Shown here piece after piece: positions 37,311-58,717 of a stretch of DNA of 64,000 bases. The translations under genes and the position numbers were made by a program. Source of the DNA: Dirofilaria immitis (Eukaryota > Nematoda > Chromadorea > Rhabditida > Onchocercidae). Location: assembly GCA_024305405.1 (NCBI GenBank), contig JAKNDB010000103.1, positions 3,286,001-3,350,000 of the forward strand, written 5' to 3'. Numbering within the stretch: the stretch's first letter is position 1; every line of letters starts with the position of its first letter. The notes beneath the pieces were generated by a model. It saw only the letters and a list, made by a program, of their open reading frames with translations, was not told the DNA's origin and did no database searches.

Positions 37311-39812
37311 AATAAAAGTAATAAATAATTAAGTAATAAGAAATAATAAACTCAATGATATATTTTTATCATTCATTCTAATTCATTGCAAATAATTATC
37401 GTAATTAATAGAAATCTCTTTCATTAAATACGATATGACTATTTGCTCTATATTTCATATATAAATATTTCAATTCATGTCAACAGTATTAGCTATATGA
37501 AATATAAATTATTAATTAATGATATTCGCAATTGTTCTATTGACATTAAAATGGTACTATATTCGATCATTTTACATTACAGTACATCTATGCTTAATAT
37601 ATTTTCCGTAATGTGCTTTATGGGATATACCCATAAATACTGTATTTTATATAACGCATATACTTCTATGTATCCGTAATTTGTGTATCTACTACGACTA
37701 TGCTTTATATATGTATAGTTGCAATATGTACCTAGGCTTTATATATCTGTTTTTCTATATCCATAATTTATACATCTGTAATATGTAACCAGGCTTTATG
37801 TACTCGAGATTATCAAGCCGAGAAACCACAACTAAAGAATAAGTCTTATCCTGCAATTTGTGTAATTCAAAAATTTTCATATATACATTTTGCATACAAA
37901 ATGTTTAATGAAAAAGTGTACCGCGAATGACTCAATTTATTGCTACTCGAGAAATAGATATCATTTCAAAAATTTCTCATTTGCAATGCTATTATCTTAA
38001 ATTTTGCCTTAAATTCTGACACGCATATTTCAATGTCTTCATATGACCAAAAAAAAATTAAATTAATAAATAAACGACAAATTATTTGGCTCAAATTAAT
38101 ATCGAATGTATGGTGGAAAAAGAAGCAATTAAACATTTATTGTTTTAATTTAATTCAAAAAAAATTATAAGATTATATTTTTGATTCTCTTACAATATTT
38201 GCTTGTAATGGATTTAGTAAATTCCATGTAGCCGTGTAAGTAATAAGAAATTTTATTAAGCTTATATGCATGGAATCTTATACAATGACTTATCTTAATT
38301 CTTACGATTAATTTCGATAGTTTAATGCAAAGAAATAGAACTATGAAAATGATCAATTTAAGCTGTTGTTTTTTTTTGAAGTTATAATAGAATAAATGCT
38401 TATTTGCACATTATACTAGAAATCAGGAAAATAATTAGGGAATAATTGAGGTTGAAAAGGATATATTCTTTTCTTTACTAAAACATTTATCTCAAGAATG
38501 CTTTCTTCTTCTCGATTCTAATCACTCGGACAAAGGAGGAAATTTTCTTTTGTCCAGGATAGGTTTTCAATTTCAATACAATCCACCAGCTCATTTCAGT
38601 TTCAAAGCGTCAGCTGTGAAATATTATTTAATTCGGCATTAGCTGTTGGTTGCGTAGGTGGAGAAAGAGGTCGAGATGAAGATGGAGGTCGGAGAAGATG
38701 TCAGGTCGCCAGTGTTGCAGTCTAGCTTCTACTATTGATAATGCCTTCTGTTACATATATCATCAACTTATTTTCTTTCGAACTACATCATCCATTTTTC
38801 TATTTCATTTTAAATTTTGCCTAATTTATTCAATTTTTGGCTCCAAGTGACCAAATTAAAATCGAAAAATATATTAGTATTAGATTCGAATATCGATTTA
38901 TATTCATTCACTTAAAACATTAGTACATTTGCTTCAAACTGACTTTTTCTGAAGGGTTATTTTAAAAATGTATTTTAAATATTTTGAAATGTCGAGAAAA
39001 AAATGAGCTAAAATTATTTTCTGATGAGTAGCTATCAATATACATTTAATCGTAATCGAAGCTAAGTTAATCTATTTATTTTTAACGTAACGTAAAAAAC
39101 GTGATTTATAATAGTGCGCATATATGCAATACAAGCATTTTTTACGTTATATAAAGCGGACGTATGTTACTACGAATAATATTGAATATTAATCAAACAT
39201 TTCAATACGTTACTCGTCGTGATCTTTTTTAAGTAATAAATGAATTTCAGATTCATGAAAAGAAACAGTTATTTTTAGATAATTTTTTGTTTCTTATTTT
39301 ATATAGCAGCTTAGCTTCTGCTATATATGATTTGTTGGATAAAATAAGGCAATTAAATTTGTTGCAGTTGAAAAAAAGCAAGCAGGCCATTAAACTGGAA
39401 GAAGTTTTAAGCTTAAATTAATATTTAAAAATTTAATTTTAATGTTCTTTTTATAAAGGCAAGAATTCAATCAGTGATAGCATTAATAGGATGTTAAATA
39501 TTCGTTCGCTTTTTCTTTTAAATTCTATTACAGTTTATCGCATCTCAGCATCACTCTCAGTCAGCATTTTTATAGCTTATTTCGAGAAAAAAAGCAAAAG
39601 AAAATCGTTTTCTTCTCTTTTATTTATTTCATTTCAATAATTAATTAATTCATTCATTCCATTCATTCATTCCAATTCCATCCATTCGTCCATTCCAATT
39701 CCATTCATTCATTCATTCCAATTTCATTTGTTCATTCATTATATTCATTCATAAAATGGAGGAATGAGGATGTAATCTATTTGATAAATATTGAAAGGGA
39801 AAAGAGTTAATG

Positions 39813-39834
39813 TTTCCGTATCTGGACACGGAAA
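39813..39834. promoter_or_regulatory. 7-bp stem hairpin in a GC-richer island
   Basis: TTTCCGT and ACGGAAA enclose an 8-nt loop (ATCTGGAC) within the GC-richer stretch 39790-40010, 1.5-1.7 kb upstream of the zinc-finger gene start. Its role is unknown; it is listed because this island is unlike its AT-rich surroundings. Confidence 0.3.
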
Positions 39835-41522
39835 TAAATGCTGATCGTGAGGATTTAACGCGGTAACTGAACTCGGAAACATTGAGAAAAGCCTGAATCA
39901 GAATTCTCTCTTTTCGTTAAGGAACGGGCTCTCTGGAATCAGTTCAAGCCGGAGATAATAATTGTTGTCTGTCCCATAAAGCGCCACGGTTCATGTGGTG
40001 TCTCGTGCCATTCATTCATTCATGTTAATTGATTCATATTGAATTCAATGCGAATTATTAATTAATTTTTTTAATTTTGCGATTAGCACATTTGATTAAT
40101 AATTAAAGAATGATCAAGCATTTTATGAGTGGACTAAGATTGATAACAATTATATGAAGGTACTGATAAAGAATTTGAGGAATTGACTAAACTTCACTGG
40201 AAATTTTCAAAATATTACTCTTTATAAGATAAAACAAAGCAAAAAGGACATCTTCGCAAGAGTAAATAACAGGAATTGATAAGAAATTTCTCTGATATAT
40301 CTAGAAAATTATATACCAATTATAAAGAAAGCACTGATGAGAAAACGAATAAATTTTCTCACCAAAAACGAAAATGAAATATTACTGAAATTTTTTCATC
40401 AATTCTTAATTATTATATAATTTCTATGAATGTTAGTCGAATGTTCAAATATTCGTGTAAAATTTCTACTGCTAACATTTTTTTCCTTCTTATTTACTAA
40501 ATTTTTTTGAAATTAATTTCATTTTTTAGAAATCTCATGAAGAAAACGTATTTGCTTAAAATTCTACGGTAAATTTCATTTAGAATCAAATTTTTCTATT
40601 TTACAAATTTATTTTTCAGAAATGGTTGGTCGGCTTATATTAAATTGTAAATAGTGAATAATTTTGGAGCGTGGCAATTTTCTCCTATGATAGAGTTTTT
40701 GGTTATTCTGATCAAGTGATTAATGATCTCAACAATTTTTTTAACTACGAAACATTTGAATTAAAGTAATGGATTTGCATTGTTCTTATTTCTATCACAA
40801 TTTAGTTATCTAAAAAAGAAAGAAATTAAAAAATTCTTAATTATTCAATTTCTTGATAGGCCCATCATGACATGAGAAAGAAGGGACATCGGAATTCGTA
40901 AGTTCACTTTTTGTTTTAGTAATTTGTTGATTTATTTAAAATTTCTAATTAAAATATTAGGATATACTCTCATTTGAGGCCTATTTTTTCTTTAAATTTG
41001 CGTATCAAAATCAAGTAAAAGCAAAAATCGAAAATGATAATGAAAGTTGTATCTCTAACAAAAATATATTTCTGAAATGGTAAGATAAAAAAAAGACTAT
41101 AATGATAAAGTTGATAATATTATGTGTTAGCAAAATTATAATGAAACATTTTTCCCCAATTTTTCTTTATTTTCTTGCATAGGCAACAACTTTTATAAGC
41201 TTATCAATGAGATTGACAAGAGTCATTTGTGAATTTTTCCAATCGCAGCTGTCTCTCGTTTATTATTAAAATACATTATTTTCTGATTAAAATAAGAAAT
41301 TAAGATATTTCATTAGAGGTAATAAAACTTTATAAGCTTATCAATAACTTGATAGGAGTTAATCGTAAATTTTCTCCAAGCTTAAATGGCTTTCTTTATT
41401 GCTTAAATATAATATTTTTCAATTATATGAAACTAAGATTTTTTCAGATTACAGCATTTTCCAAATTATGATAACAATGGAATTGAAATATTTTTATATA
41501 TATCATTTTGCAGAAGATTACA

Positions 41523-50663
<9,141 letters not shown>

Positions 50664-51856
50664 TTAGAAGTATTTGTTTATGTTAAAAATAATTCATTGC
50701 CATCATATATTTGCATCAAATATCGAAGTTTTCATTTTTGAAAATTTTAATAGAATCTTTCAATTCTTTAAAATACTTAAATTTCTTTTTACTGCTTCTT
50801 AAAAGCGAATTGTTTGTGAAAACATCACAAATTAATTTCTTTCTCAACCATATTATCGTTGCATTTCTGAATAATAATGTCATATTTTTTCTTTCCGATT
50901 AACAATTTCAACAGTTATTATCACATTTCTCTGCCTTTTATATCTAATTGCTGAGAATCCCGAATAAGAGTTTAGTGAAATTGTGAAATCAAACAGCTAA
51001 ATTTTTAAAAGTAGAAGAAGTCAAAATTAAATCGGGTGATTTCTGAAATCTTGCAGCTTCTTTTACACGATTTATAGTGAATTAATGTTGTTATGGCATA
51101 AATTAGGTAGTTAACATTTAAAATAAAAGAAATTTGAAATAACGAAATTTGAATAATTGCAATAATAATAATTTCATGAGTGAGTGATATATTATTTAAT
51201 AAGCGATTTATTTCTCTGAATAATTTGATAAATATGATAGGAAATTATAAAGCATTTTTAGAATCCTATAATTTATAATTCAAAGTTTAGTTACACTGAA
51301 AAAGTTTGTTTTACTAGATAATATTTTTATAATGATATGCTTTTAAGCTATCAATATGGCATAATTTTTAAGGATAAAAATCGGGTATGTCATTATTCTG
51401 CCATCCATGTGATGGTTTGTTTTGTCTTTTTGTGTTCTTTTTTTTTTTTCTCTTATTATTAGTTATCAGGTCTCAATTTTCTGATTTTTAAAATTTCATT
51501 TTAATTAGCACTTTTCCTATTAAATTGGTAGCAATTTTATTCTTGAAAAATGAATTTCTTTTCAAAGAACTTGATGACAAGCACATCAAATTTTACAACA
51601 GAAAAATGACAGAAGGAAAAAGGATACGCAAATGATTATTGCTTGATTAATTAGAATTTCTAATCAGTTGCAGTATGTTTTCTGATTATTTTCGCAATTG
51701 GAATTCAATTGAAAACCTATTAATAATTTCGATGGTGCTTTTTAATAGTTGTATTAGTGATGATATGTTAGAAACATAATTTTAACATTCTATTACAACA
51801 TTTTGTAACTCAGCAATTAATCATTCCTAATTAATTTCCGCATCAATAATTTCTCG
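50664..51856. other. Convergent 3' region of zinc-finger and POML genes
   Basis: Should hold the 3' UTRs of both flanking genes. Sequence is AT-rich with a poly-T near 51430-51450. I found no additional exon or RNA gene. Confidence 0.45.
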
Positions 51857-54800
51857 CTATACAATTTGAGAAGTATCAATATCGCAATGCAACATACGAT
51901 TAAATAAACTGCCAATAAGTAGAGAATTTTTATAAAATAGAACTGCGGAAGAGCCTGATATTGTTGCTCCGTCATTTGCATACGGTTCCGTTATCACCCA
52001 ACTTGTATCATTTTCCTGAAAATTGAACAAACGAAAGTTCTTCTTAATTTATAATTGTTAGCTTAAAATGGTTAATTAATTACTGTCGTATACCTAATCT
52101 TAATGAATAAATATGCTTTTTGATATTTTTAAAATGATAGCAAATTAACACCTGTAGGCGTATGCGAAGTATTTGAGATGGTGATCGTTGATCTATATTT
52201 ATCGGATTTTGCATATGTTTATAAGTTTTATATAGTACTGGATGAAGAGCTACCCAAATATTTCCAGTATTAGATTCAATGAATAATTTATTTGGTGATG
52301 AAAGAAGTGAAATTTCTGTTACAAATATCACAGACATATCTTGTCGTAAATGATATATTCGTATGAACTAGAATCAAAAAAAAAAGCGTTAATTTATAAT
52401 TATTAAAAAAAGTGAAAAAAATTTATTAATTAGAAAACGAATTGGTATTAATTCGTTTTGACATCAATTCAATATACTTTATTTTCATCAGGTATCATTC
52501 ATTTTCAATTAATTTAGAAAATAACGACTTGATTACTGATGTATCGAATATTTCATCTCATACTTGATGAGAAATTTATTAATTCATATTTCATTTCGTA
52601 TTTAATTGATGAGTTAAATATTATCATAAAATTTATCAACTTACCTCATTGATCGTACTAGCAACATATAATCGATTTTGTTTCTTATTTATAGCAATTC
52701 CATTTGGTGTCGGGAAATATCTAATCAAGAATTATTAATAAATATAAATGTATTTTTATACCTTATAAAATAAATATAATTTTGTAAGTAAAGAAAAAAA
52801 GGCTGTTAATGATAAATAATAATTTAAAAAGAAGTCATAATTTGAAGTATCACTTTGTTACATTTTATGTTATCCTTGATAAAAGAATAAGAAAAAAATG
52901 TCAACAAAATAAAATTCTTTGAATAATATTGAAAATAAAACTTGAAAAGATTTAAACAAAAAAAAAAGAAACTTTTCAACATAATTTCCTGTTGACCATC
53001 ATAATAAACAATAGAACCAAAAGATGATTGCACGGCAAATTCTACAATTTGCATCCAATTTTTTCGGCAATAAACATAATTGGTAACAATAAATCGATCG
53101 GCTCCAACGACAGCTATATCTGCTAAGCTGAATTTGAAACAAAATAGTTAGTTACAGTGATAGAGGAAGTGATCAATCAATACGAAGATATTTATTAAAA
53201 GTTGGACAAAATTAAATGACCAAAAGAAATTGAAAATGTATGCTTAAAAATATGAAAATTAAACGGCCAAAGGGAGAATAAAAGATGTTTATTAAAATTG
53301 AACAATATTAAATGATCAAGAGAAGTAAAATATGTTTATTAAAATTTGGAAAAGATTAAATGACTAAAAGAAATATTAAATAAGCCTTTTATCTATCAAT
53401 TTCATATAAGCGGTTTGTTGCTGGATCAATTTTTTTCGTAAAAAAAGAAACAAAATTGGAAGAGACGCAAATTTTAATCAAAAAAGTATAATTTTATGAA
53501 GTGTTGAAAATTTCAATGTGCATGATAAATGAGTAAATTTTAAAGCCAGAATCATCGGAGAAACGTGGCTTCTAGGAATCAAAAATTTTTTTGAAACGTA
53601 GCTTCTAAGAATCAAAATTTCAAAGAAATATTTTTCAAAATAATTTAAAAGCGAATATTTCGGAGAATTTTTGGAACATAGCTTACTTTCGAAATTTATC
53701 ATTACTGATCGTTTTTCGATGAATAAGAATTAAGCGTTCGTAATTAAGTTGAAAAACTTCCACTGTATCATTATCTTGATAAGAATTAGTGATGTAAACT
53801 GTTACTCGTCCTCGACTTACGTATGTATCAATTCCATATGGAATGAAATATTTCTGCAAAAATTTTGCATTTTTTAATTCATATTTCGAATTTAATTTCA
53901 TTATCATTTGAAATTTATTGATGAATAAAGCAATCGTTTCTTAAGGAAATTTTCAAAATTTCTTTTTAATAAATTGTTAAAATATTTATTTCTTATCAAA
54001 ATTCTAATTAGCATAATGTTAAGATAATGCATGAGATGATGAAAATAACTGAGCATGCTAGACATCGCAATTTAGATTAATTCTTGAAAAAGTATATCAA
54101 TTTTTCATTGCTTAATTTTTGAAAAAAAAATTACTAATTAATTATTTTTAAAAATAAAGTTTCAATTTAGATTTTAATTCTTGAAAAAGTATATCGATTT
54201 TTCATTTCTTAATTTTCGAAATTTCCAATTTTTTTTGTGTCTGATTTGATTTTAATTTAATGATTAGAGATGGAATAGGAGAGTGATTTAAAGATATTTG
54301 AACAAATTATATCTAATAATTTTACCTGAATTTAATAATCTTTGTGAGAATTAATAAACTTATGAAAATTATTGATTAAAAATAAAGTTTTAAAGACAAA
54401 ATTAAATTTTTTAATTTTCATTTTCTTATCTTTATTGACTTTTATCAACATGAATTTATTATTCAAAAATTATATTTCCCATCGTATGAGCAAGCAATAT
54501 AACAATGGTGGGAATTATAAAGGCATTGATCGAGAATTTGATGTATACTATATCGTATATGATTATATCAGTAACCGATATCATGTTGGAAAAAGAAAAT
54601 TAGGCTTAATTAGGAAGGAAATGAAGAAAATTAAATTAGGCTTTGAAAAAAATACCAAATTGAATCCTTTAATTTTCAATTTCTTCACTTCATAATTCTT
54701 GTTATCGATGAAATTATACAAGAGTATTGCGCTCGTAATATTACTAATACCGCGATTTCTTGCATAACCGGTAGTTATTAAAGCAATATTTAATTCTCGA

Positions 54801-55367
54801 ATAAATGTCATTCCAGCAGAACCATTTGCTTAATTATTTGATGTTTACAAATTATGCGTTAAATTATAAATATTTAATCTTAAAATTGTCAGTTTCGTTT
54901 TTGTTTTTTTTTTTTTGTTTTTTTTTTTACTTTAAAGTAATAAATAAAAACAATTCCAATTTTCAAAGTTTTCAAAAGTAGAATAAAGCATAAATTTACT
55001 TTTAAACTTTTTGTAAAATTTTTATAAAGTTTATTAATAATAATAAATGTGAAAAAGTAAATACCAATTATTCCAGTAGATGTACGAATAAATCGACATG
55101 GGCCAGGTGTATGATTGTAAACACGTTTATTAATGTCCAGCAATAAGCTAAATCAACAAATTAATCATTCAATTAAAGGTATGAATCATAGAATTTTAAT
55201 TTTTGAAATCATAACTAGCATCCATTTTATCTTTTTTTTTGTTTACCATAGTAAAATAAAATGCGAATTTAAAATAATCAAATTAAGCATAGAAGAACGT
55301 ACAAGAATCGAATCAATAAACTGCAACTGAATCCAACGAACAATAATGTTATCAATGGAGCAGTCAT
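51857..55367 (-). CDS. Paraoxonase-like membrane protein, MEC-6/POML family
   Basis: Eight exons in coding order: 55367-55303, 55147-55065, 54828-54656, 53853-53687, 53127-52981, 52720-52645, 52367-52152 and 52015-51857; all phases agree and give 361 residues (human PON1 has 355). An N-terminal hydrophobic helix (about residues 3-24) would act as signal anchor. Family hallmarks: NHTPGPCR, GYARNRGISN, IPYGIDTY, DTVEVFQLNYE, LADIAVVGADRF, TPNGIAINKKQNRLYVA, GNIWVALHP, and the C-terminal LLIGSLFNRMLHCDI. In C. elegans MEC-6 and POML-1 are ER-linked chaperone-like proteins for DEG/ENaC channels. Several PON1 catalytic positions look replaced: His115 is Tyr, Asn168 is Ala, Asp269 is Pro, and Glu53-Asp54 are Ala-Gly, which favours a non-enzymatic role. 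The start has no nearby AG acceptor, unlike the other genes. Alternative assignment: an ordinary paraoxonase, less likely. Confidence 0.88.
53180..53640. repeat. Two decayed repeat families in POML intron 4
   Basis: At 53180-53390 there are about four copies of a 50-60 bp unit containing TTTATTAAAATTGAACAATA and TTAAATGA(C/T)CAA(A/G)AGAA. At 53540-53640 there are copies of GGCTTCTAGGAATCAAAAAT followed by TTTTTTTGAAACGTA. Confidence 0.6.
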
Positions 55368-58300
55368 TTGAAATAAAAACTTTCTTCTCCAAATGATATC
55401 ATCGAGTTAATCATTCATTTTTTCAGCTTAATTAATTTATAAATTCTTCTTATCAATTTAACAATTATCTAGTAATATTTGCACCACATTTAATCATATT
55501 TTCATATACAAGATCGAAATATGATTGAAATAAGCATCAAGAAATCGCTTTCTAAATCGGAAAATTTGTTCATATAGGAAGCTATAATTTCATATAAATG
55601 ATATAATACCTTTTTTCCGATTCAATAACAATTTGAAAAAAAACGAAATTCAACAAAAATTTGATAAATATTTTGAGAAACAAAGAAAGAAGAAAAATAA
55701 TTCTAAAAATCAATATAAGCAACAAAAAAAAATATTGCTTAGGCCAAAAAGTTATAAAAGTTGAAATGTACGAACAAATTATTCAAATTTGAAATTATAA
55801 TAGGCTATATGCGATATGATATAATTTTTTTAATCTTATCATTACCTATATTGATTAGACAGAAGAAAAAAGTTTAATAATCGATGAATATTTTAACGAG
55901 AAAACAGAGATGAAAAAAAAGGGAAATGGAAAGAATATGAAAGCAAAGATTGATTATTATTAAAATTTGTTGAAATGAATTAAATTAGAGAAAATATTTG
56001 CTAAATTTTAAATTTCATTATTTGGAATGGATTCATACTGAAATATGCCTCATCAAGTTAAGCTGATCGATTTTGCACTCACTAACTAACTAACTAAGCC
56101 CTACTACTCTATTAAATAAAACATCAATTTACAATTAGCTTTTCGAACTATTTCACTTCGATATATTTTTATTGTCATTTCGAATTATGATAAATTTAAA
56201 TTTAATCCGAAAGATAAACAAATCAGTAAATATGTAAAATTTCTAATTAATGCTTTTATTAATTACCAATTAATAAGTTATATATTAACATAAATATCTT
56301 GCTATCAATATTATTTCATAATATTTTGATTATAATAATTTCGGATGTAATCTATAAGATGAACTAATGTAAACATAAACATATAAAAGTTTTCAATCAA
56401 TCATGAATTAATAAATAATATTTCATACAAATGTCGTAAGTTTAATGTAGTCTTAAGCCTAAGCTAAACACTCAAACTTAAGCTTAAGTCTACTCTCGAT
56501 ATCATTTTGTAGCATTTCGGATAGATATCAATTTGCTCACTTTTTTTCTTTTTTAGATATTATTGATTTGGTTAAGATTTTTAAGATTATTTGTTGAATC
56601 TTTTTTGATTGATATTATTGATTATCATTCTTAGCCATTCAATTCTGCTCTAAGATTTGCTGTTCGTTTAGAATTTTTCATCTGACAAATACATTTCTGT
56701 TTTAGAAGAGAATTAAATTTTGTACTATTAAAAATCTTTTTCTGCTTTTTCGTTTTTATTTATTATCTTTTATTCTTCTTTATGCTTGTAAAGTTTTTTT
56801 TTCTTTGTTATTTGTAATATTGACTGATTGATTTATTTTAACTCGAGAATAGCATATGACTCATTTGTTTTGTTTTAAACTCAAGAACAATATACAATTT
56901 ATTTGTTTTATTTTAAACTCAAGAACAACATTTCATATAAGATACGATTTAAGCAAATTCTTTTGAAACATTTGATAGAATTCAAAATATGGCAATAAAG
57001 CAGAAATTGTAAATTATATTATTTTTCATATCAACAAATGAAATATTAAATGTATGTTCGAAAAAAAAATGATATGTGATATAGGATATAATGGGATTTT
57101 TTTTTCTTTTAGATTCTTGTAAAATTTTTAACACTTTTTCTCAAATTTCTTTTGTAGTAAATTTTTACAAAAATTTGATTTAAAATAGGTTTTACTAATA
57201 AATTTTTTTTTTGATTTCAACTTATCACATTGAACGATATCAATATCATGTGAACATTGAATGATATCAATATCGTATGATTTAATTTTATAACTTTGAG
57301 ATAAAGTTTGCAATAGGAATTGATTAATTATCGAAAAGATTAGAATTATTTAAAAAAAAAAAGTGATAAGCGAAAAAAAAATAAAACACAAAAAAATTAT
57401 AGTATACGTTTCATTACAGACGATATTTATTTTTCATAATTTCAGCAACTTATGACGAAATCTATTATCAGTGCTAAATTTTAGGCTCATATGGAAAAGG
57501 TTCGAGAAATTATCGAAGAAATAAGATATTAATTTGGGTCATTATAGAAAAATAGAATTTCCAAAGAAAAGTAGAGATCTGAATAGATATGTTTTCATAA
57601 TCTTGAAGTTGCAAATTTACTTTTTTAAATTAATAAGATTTTTTCCGATATTTAAAAGATTCTATTATATTACAAGAATACATTACCAATTTTACCACTA
57701 TATTATTATTTACTTGTTACTGTATTATTACCGTAGCAGTTATGCATAACTGCCTGAGTTTCACAACCGTTCACCTCTCTATTGCACAATTTCGTTACCG
57801 TATTCTTTTAAACCGTATTATTTTTATTATCGTACCATCTTTGCTATTCGTACTATTTAAAAAAGAAAGGAGAAAAATTAGAAAAAGAAAAATATCTTTG
57901 AAAGTTAATATCACAAAAGAAGAATTTTTTTAAACTTTATATCGCCACGGAAGACTGTATCTTTTAAGGCTAATGTCAAGACTGTAATAATTATATGAGT
58001 AGCTGATAAAAAAGAAAATAAGATTCCCAATCAATATTCCTATTAATCATTAATTAATTAATCATATTACATATGAATATTTGCTAATAAATTATAACGG
58101 AAGTATATTATAGGATGCTATTCCGTTGTATTCAAGTTATGATAATTCCTTATTAATTAGATTATTTATATTTATTTGTACGAATATTTTTACTTAATTT
58201 AATTTCCAATAATATATTCAGTCCAATATTAATACGATATCAAAGAAAAATGGAATGATAGTATATCTATTTTTGATAATAATTAGATAAGAAATGATTG

Positions 58301-58717
58301 GAAGAAATATTATTTATCAAAAATACATATCACACAATTCTATTTTGTAGTATTCCGGTTTTTTTAAATATATATTTATCAAATGCGTAACAAATATTAA
58401 TCTTATCAAATTTCTCCGTATTCTGCAATGTGCTTATCATTTGTTATCAAATAAAAATTTCAAAAATAAAATCCAAATATGTTACAATTTTAATTTGCAA
58501 TTTTATAATACTTAAAATTCAATATATCATATTGATAAGACAAACTATTTCCTGATACTTTTTGACTGAGATAAAAACATCGAAAAATATTATATGATAT
58601 CAATCATTCGTTATGTTTTATATAAGTAAAATAAGAAATTAAATTTAATTCATCTACACAATATTGCTTATATACTACTATATTTTCACAAAATTTATCC
58701 CTGACTTATCAAATTAA
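55368..58717. other. AT-rich intergenic region upstream of the POML gene
   Basis: No gene recognised. The part near 55370 should contain the POML promoter. A short repeat with TTTGTTTTGTTTTAAACTCA and AGAACAA lies at about 56840-56935. A segment at 57230-57270 repeats GAATGATATCAATATC(A/G)T. Small open frames at 57534-57933 have no splice context or recognisable motif and overlap simple sequence. Confidence 0.45.

Larger units (their letters stand above)
34081..41522. other. AT-rich region upstream of the zinc-finger gene
   Basis: No complete gene recognised. Two compositionally unusual islands occur, at about 38500-38730 and 39790-40010, both richer in G+C than their flanks and without long open frames; they may be regulatory sequence for the gene at 41523. 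A hairpin formed by ATTATTAGCC and GGCTAATAAT lies near 34710-34757. A three-copy repeat covers 36835-37310, and ATTCATTC-type simple sequence covers 39640-39760. Confidence 0.45.

Noticed and set aside
54372..54811. Plus-strand open frame of 107 codons
   Set aside because: Overlaps an exon and intron of the POML gene on the other strand; it shows no motif and no splice partners.
57534..57933. Two overlapping 60-70 codon open frames
   Set aside because: Low-complexity hydrophobic or lysine-rich translations of AT-rich DNA, without acceptors, donors or recognisable motifs.
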